This document shows, in pieces, positions 31,651 through 33,743 of a DNA stretch of 33,743 nucleotides (its first letter is position 1; each line of letters starts with the position of its first letter). The notes below the pieces were generated by a model, which worked only from the letters and a program-made list of their open reading frames with translations, had not been told where the DNA came from and made no database searches. The translations under genes were made by a program, and so were the position numbers. The DNA is from an uncultured Ruminococcus sp. (lineage in GTDB: Bacteria; Bacillota; Clostridia; Oscillospirales; Ruminococcaceae): positions 1 to 33,743 of the forward strand of contig CAMZZN010000029.1 of NCBI GenBank assembly GCA_947345935.1, read 5' to 3'.

Positions 31651-33471
31651 ATGAATCCAAGACTTCCATATCTCCGTGAGAAAACCTCAAAGCTTACAGT
31701 TTCTCCCGGAGTGTATATAATGAAAAATCGGGAAAGCGCTATAATCTATATCGGAAAGGCAAAAAATCTTCATAACAGGGTAAGCAGCTATTTCCGTGAA
31801 AATCCTGACCATACCCCGAAAGTGGCAGCAATGGTGTCGAATGTTTTTGACTATGATTTTATTGTCACCGACAGTGAATATGAAGCTCTTCTTCTCGAAT
31901 GCAGTCTTATCAAGCAGCACAAGCCGAAATATAATATCCTGCTGAAGGATGACAAAGGATATCACTATATACGCATCTCTGACGGAGAATTTCCGAGGAT
32001 AACCACGGAAAAAAACACCAAAGAGAGCGGAAAGTACCTTGGACCGTATACAAGCGGATTTATCACAAGGGAAGCGGTAAATGAAGCCAACCGGGTATTC
32101 ATGCTGCCAACTTGCACACGTGTTTTTCCACGTGACTTCGGTAAAGGCAGACCATGCCTGAATTATCATATCAAAACCTGTATGGGTCTTTGCCGGGGAA
32201 AGATAAGCCGTGAGGAGTATAGAAATACCATTGCACAGGCAGTAGAATTCATAAAAAGCGGCAGCGCTGATTCAGTGGAACGTATGCGTCAGGAAATGGA
32301 AGAAGCATCGGAAAATCTTGATTTTGAGAAAGCAGCCCTGCTTCGTGACAGGATAACCGCAGTAAAAAAGGCGTCGGAGAAGCAGAAGATCATCAACAGC
32401 GTAGTGGACTCTGCGGACGTTGTCGGGATCGCAGAATTTTACGACGGGGTATATGTTTCCGTGCTGATGTATCGTGAAAGCCGGCTGTACGATAAGGCAG
32501 TATTTGAATTTGAAAAGCCGGACTCCGGGGATGATATTTTAAGTTCGTTCCTTATGCAGTTTTATTATGGCAGAAGCGATATTCCGAAATTAGTCGTGAC
32601 CGATCGGCTGCCGACGGATTACAGGCTTCTGGAAGAACTTATGGAAAAACAGTCCGGGCATAAGGTAAAGTTTCATGTTCCGCAGAAAGGAAAGCAATCG
32701 GAGCTTCTTCGTCTGGCAAAGAATAACAGCGCCGAATATGCAGCGCTGAAAAACAACCGTACGGGCAAAGAGGTTATTGCTCTGGAGCAGCTGGGCAGAA
32801 GTCTGGGGCTTAAAAAGCCACCGAAATATATCGAGGCATATGATATCTCAAATCTCTCGTCTGAATCCATGGTTGCGGGAATGGTCGTGTTTGAGGACGG
32901 CAGACCTCTGAAAAAGGCGTATAAACGCTTTACGATAAAGGAACAGCAGTATCAGAACGACTACGGCAGTATGCAGGAGACTCTGCGGCGCAGGCTTATT
33001 CATATCGTTACCGGGGAAGGGGACGAATATTTTACCCGTGTTCCCGATCTTATCCTTCTTGACGGCGGAAGTGGGCACGTTCATGCAGTTGAACCGGTAA
33101 TACGTGAACTGGGACTGAATATCCCGGTTTTCGGAATGGTCAAGGACAACAAGCATCGTACCCGTGCTATTGCCACAGGGGGCATGGAGATCCAGATAAA
33201 CGAAATGAAATCCGTATTCAATCTGGTCACCAGGATACAGGACGAAGTGCATCGCTTTTCCGTGAGCTTCATGCATTCAAGGCATAAGAAAAAAAACTAT
33301 GCCTCCGAGCTGACAAGCGTCCGGGGGATAGGTGAAAAAAAAGCGGCAAAGCTTATGATGAAGTACAAAACAAAGGAAAATCTCGGCTGCGCATCACCGG
33401 AGGAACTTGCAGCAGCGGCAGGAGTTTCCGCTGAGACCGGGCAAGAACTCTGGAATCTTATCCACAGTTGA
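31651..33471 (+). CDS. uvrC: Excinuclease ABC subunit C
   Basis: A 606-residue nuclease that makes both incisions in nucleotide excision repair, acting with UvrA and UvrB. The N-terminal GIY-YIG domain (GVYIMK, then IIYIGKAKNL, about residues 20-42) makes the 3' cut. A UVR motif for UvrB binding (ENLDFEKAALLRDRI) is near 212-226. The RNase H-like domain with DLILLDGG and the C-terminal double helix-hairpin-helix (LTSVRGIGEKKAAKL near 550) follow. Length is normal. A weak AGGCGGTG precedes the ATG. It is 11 bp after the toxin-like gene and probably shares its transcript. Confidence 0.98.
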   Translation: MNPRLPYLREKTSKLTVSPGVYIMKNRESAIIYIGKAKNLHNRVSSYFRENPDHTPKVAAMVSNVFDYDFIVTDSEYEALLLECSLIKQHKPKYNILLKDDKGYHYIRISDGEFPRITTEKNTKESGKYLGPYTSGFITREAVNEANRVFMLPTCTRVFPRDFGKGRPCLNYHIKTCMGLCRGKISREEYRNTIAQAVEFIKSGSADSVERMRQEMEEASENLDFEKAALLRDRITAVKKASEKQKIINSVVDSADVVGIAEFYDGVYVSVLMYRESRLYDKAVFEFEKPDSGDDILSSFLMQFYYGRSDIPKLVVTDRLPTDYRLLEELMEKQSGHKVKFHVPQKGKQSELLRLAKNNSAEYAALKNNRTGKEVIALEQLGRSLGLKKPPKYIEAYDISNLSSESMVAGMVVFEDGRPLKKAYKRFTIKEQQYQNDYGSMQETLRRRLIHIVTGEGDEYFTRVPDLILLDGGSGHVHAVEPVIRELGLNIPVFGMVKDNKHRTRAIATGGMEIQINEMKSVFNLVTRIQDEVHRFSVSFMHSRHKKKNYASELTSVRGIGEKKAAKLMMKYKTKENLGCASPEELAAAAGVSAETGQELWNLIHS

Positions 33472-33590
33472 TGATTAATAAAATGCCTGTAAGCACAGTA
33501 ATCGCTTTTGATCGTTTATGTTATTTATAGGTGAATACTTTCTCGTTAAGTCTCCGTTGAATAAGGAGCACTTCATTGACAATCTATTAT

Positions 33591-33631
33591 AAATATTTAA
33601 AATGCCCCTTTACGGGGCTTTTTAAATATTT
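33591..33631. terminator. Strong terminator after uvrC
   Basis: An 18-bp stem with one mismatch (33591-33608 with 33614-33631) and a 5-nt loop. GCCCC/GGGGC forms the GC core, followed by TTTTT on the plus strand and TTTTAAA on the minus strand, so it can act in both directions. Confidence 0.88.
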
Positions 33632-33659
33632 AATAATGGGTTTCCAAAGGGGGGGAAAG

Positions 33660-33672
33660 GGGACAGCGTCCC
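33660..33672. repeat. Short GC hairpin after a G-rich run
   Basis: GGGAC-AGC-GTCCC is a perfect 5-bp inverted repeat with a 3-nt loop, directly after a G-rich stretch (33649-33662). It is unlike the AT-rich flanks and may be a fragment of a dispersed repeat or of a transposon end; nothing else of a mobile element is in view. Confidence 0.45.
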
Positions 33673-33679
33673 ATATGCG

Positions 33680-33708
33680 TTTACTTAATAGAAGAAATAT
33701 GATATAAT
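33680..33708 (+). promoter_or_regulatory. Promoter for a gene at the window edge
   Basis: TTTACT (33680-33685), 17 bp, TATAAT (33703-33708). The predicted transcription start falls on or within one base of the ATG at 33716. Confidence 0.6.
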
Positions 33709-33715
33709 AAGAAAT

Positions 33716-33743
33716 ATGGAAACAAAAATAAAAGAAATAGAAA
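33716..33743 (+). CDS. Start of a gene running off the window (possibly leaderless)
   Basis: Only nine codons are visible, METKIKEIE, and no stop is reached before the window ends. There is no ribosome binding site, and the ATG lies 7 nt after the -10 box, so the mRNA would start at the ATG. It may be a leaderless gene, or the true start may lie further on. No function can be given. Confidence 0.35.

Overview
The window is a low-to-moderate-GC Bacillota chromosome segment, most probably from a cellulolytic Ruminococcus close to R. flavefaciens. Three things point there: a secreted GH48 exo-cellulase with a C-terminal dockerin (a cellulosome component), near-consensus sigma-A promoters with AGGAGG ribosome binding sites, and the Gram-positive gene order yicC-remA-gmk-rpoZ-priA-def-fmt-rsmB-rlmN-prpC-prkC-rsgA-thiN-spoVM. 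The species name is inference; the family level is better supported. No prophage, insertion sequence or CRISPR array was seen, so this looks like core chromosome with a few lineage-specific genes.

Left part (1-9.4 kb): a tRNA-Met(CAT) missing its first base at the window edge; tRNA-Gln(CTG) with a corrinoid adenosyltransferase gene downstream; a lipid kinase; a DUF2975 membrane protein paired with a small HTH regulator (yoaS-yozG type) behind a duplicated operator-like element; a glutaredoxin-like protein; htpG under an exact CIRCE operator; a lone Phd-type antitoxin-like protein; pspA followed by a 54-residue membrane protein; then, on the minus strand, purA followed by a membrane protein with repeated APVLDD motifs.

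Middle part (9.5-23.2 kb): one long minus-strand operon from yicC to thiN, with stop/start overlaps or gaps of a few bases at nearly every junction. It joins nucleotide supply (gmk), transcription (rpoZ), replication restart (priA), translation and protein maturation (fmt, def, rlmN, rsmB, rsgA), a Ser/Thr kinase-phosphatase pair (prkC/prpC), thiamine pyrophosphate synthesis (thiN) and the regulator remA. Unlike the Bacillus subtilis order it has no coaBC or rpe, and it carries a YugP-type zinc metallopeptidase between fmt and rsmB. Just beyond thiN lies a 28-codon spoVM homologue.

Right part (23.3-33.7 kb): the GH48-dockerin gene has a consensus promoter and a leader of about 160 nt. Diverging from it is a four-gene plus-strand operon resembling GldA/GldF/GldG plus a DUF4340 protein. 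After an attenuator-like hairpin come a membrane-anchored protein whose C-terminal half resembles polymorphic-toxin RNase domains, and uvrC. The window ends in the first codons of a gene that may be leaderless.

The items most worth following up are the membrane-anchored toxin-like domain (31175-31639), the SpoVM micropeptide (9548-9634), the APVLDD repeat protein (6917-8029), the PrkC C-terminal extension, and the duplicated element before the DUF2975/HTH pair.
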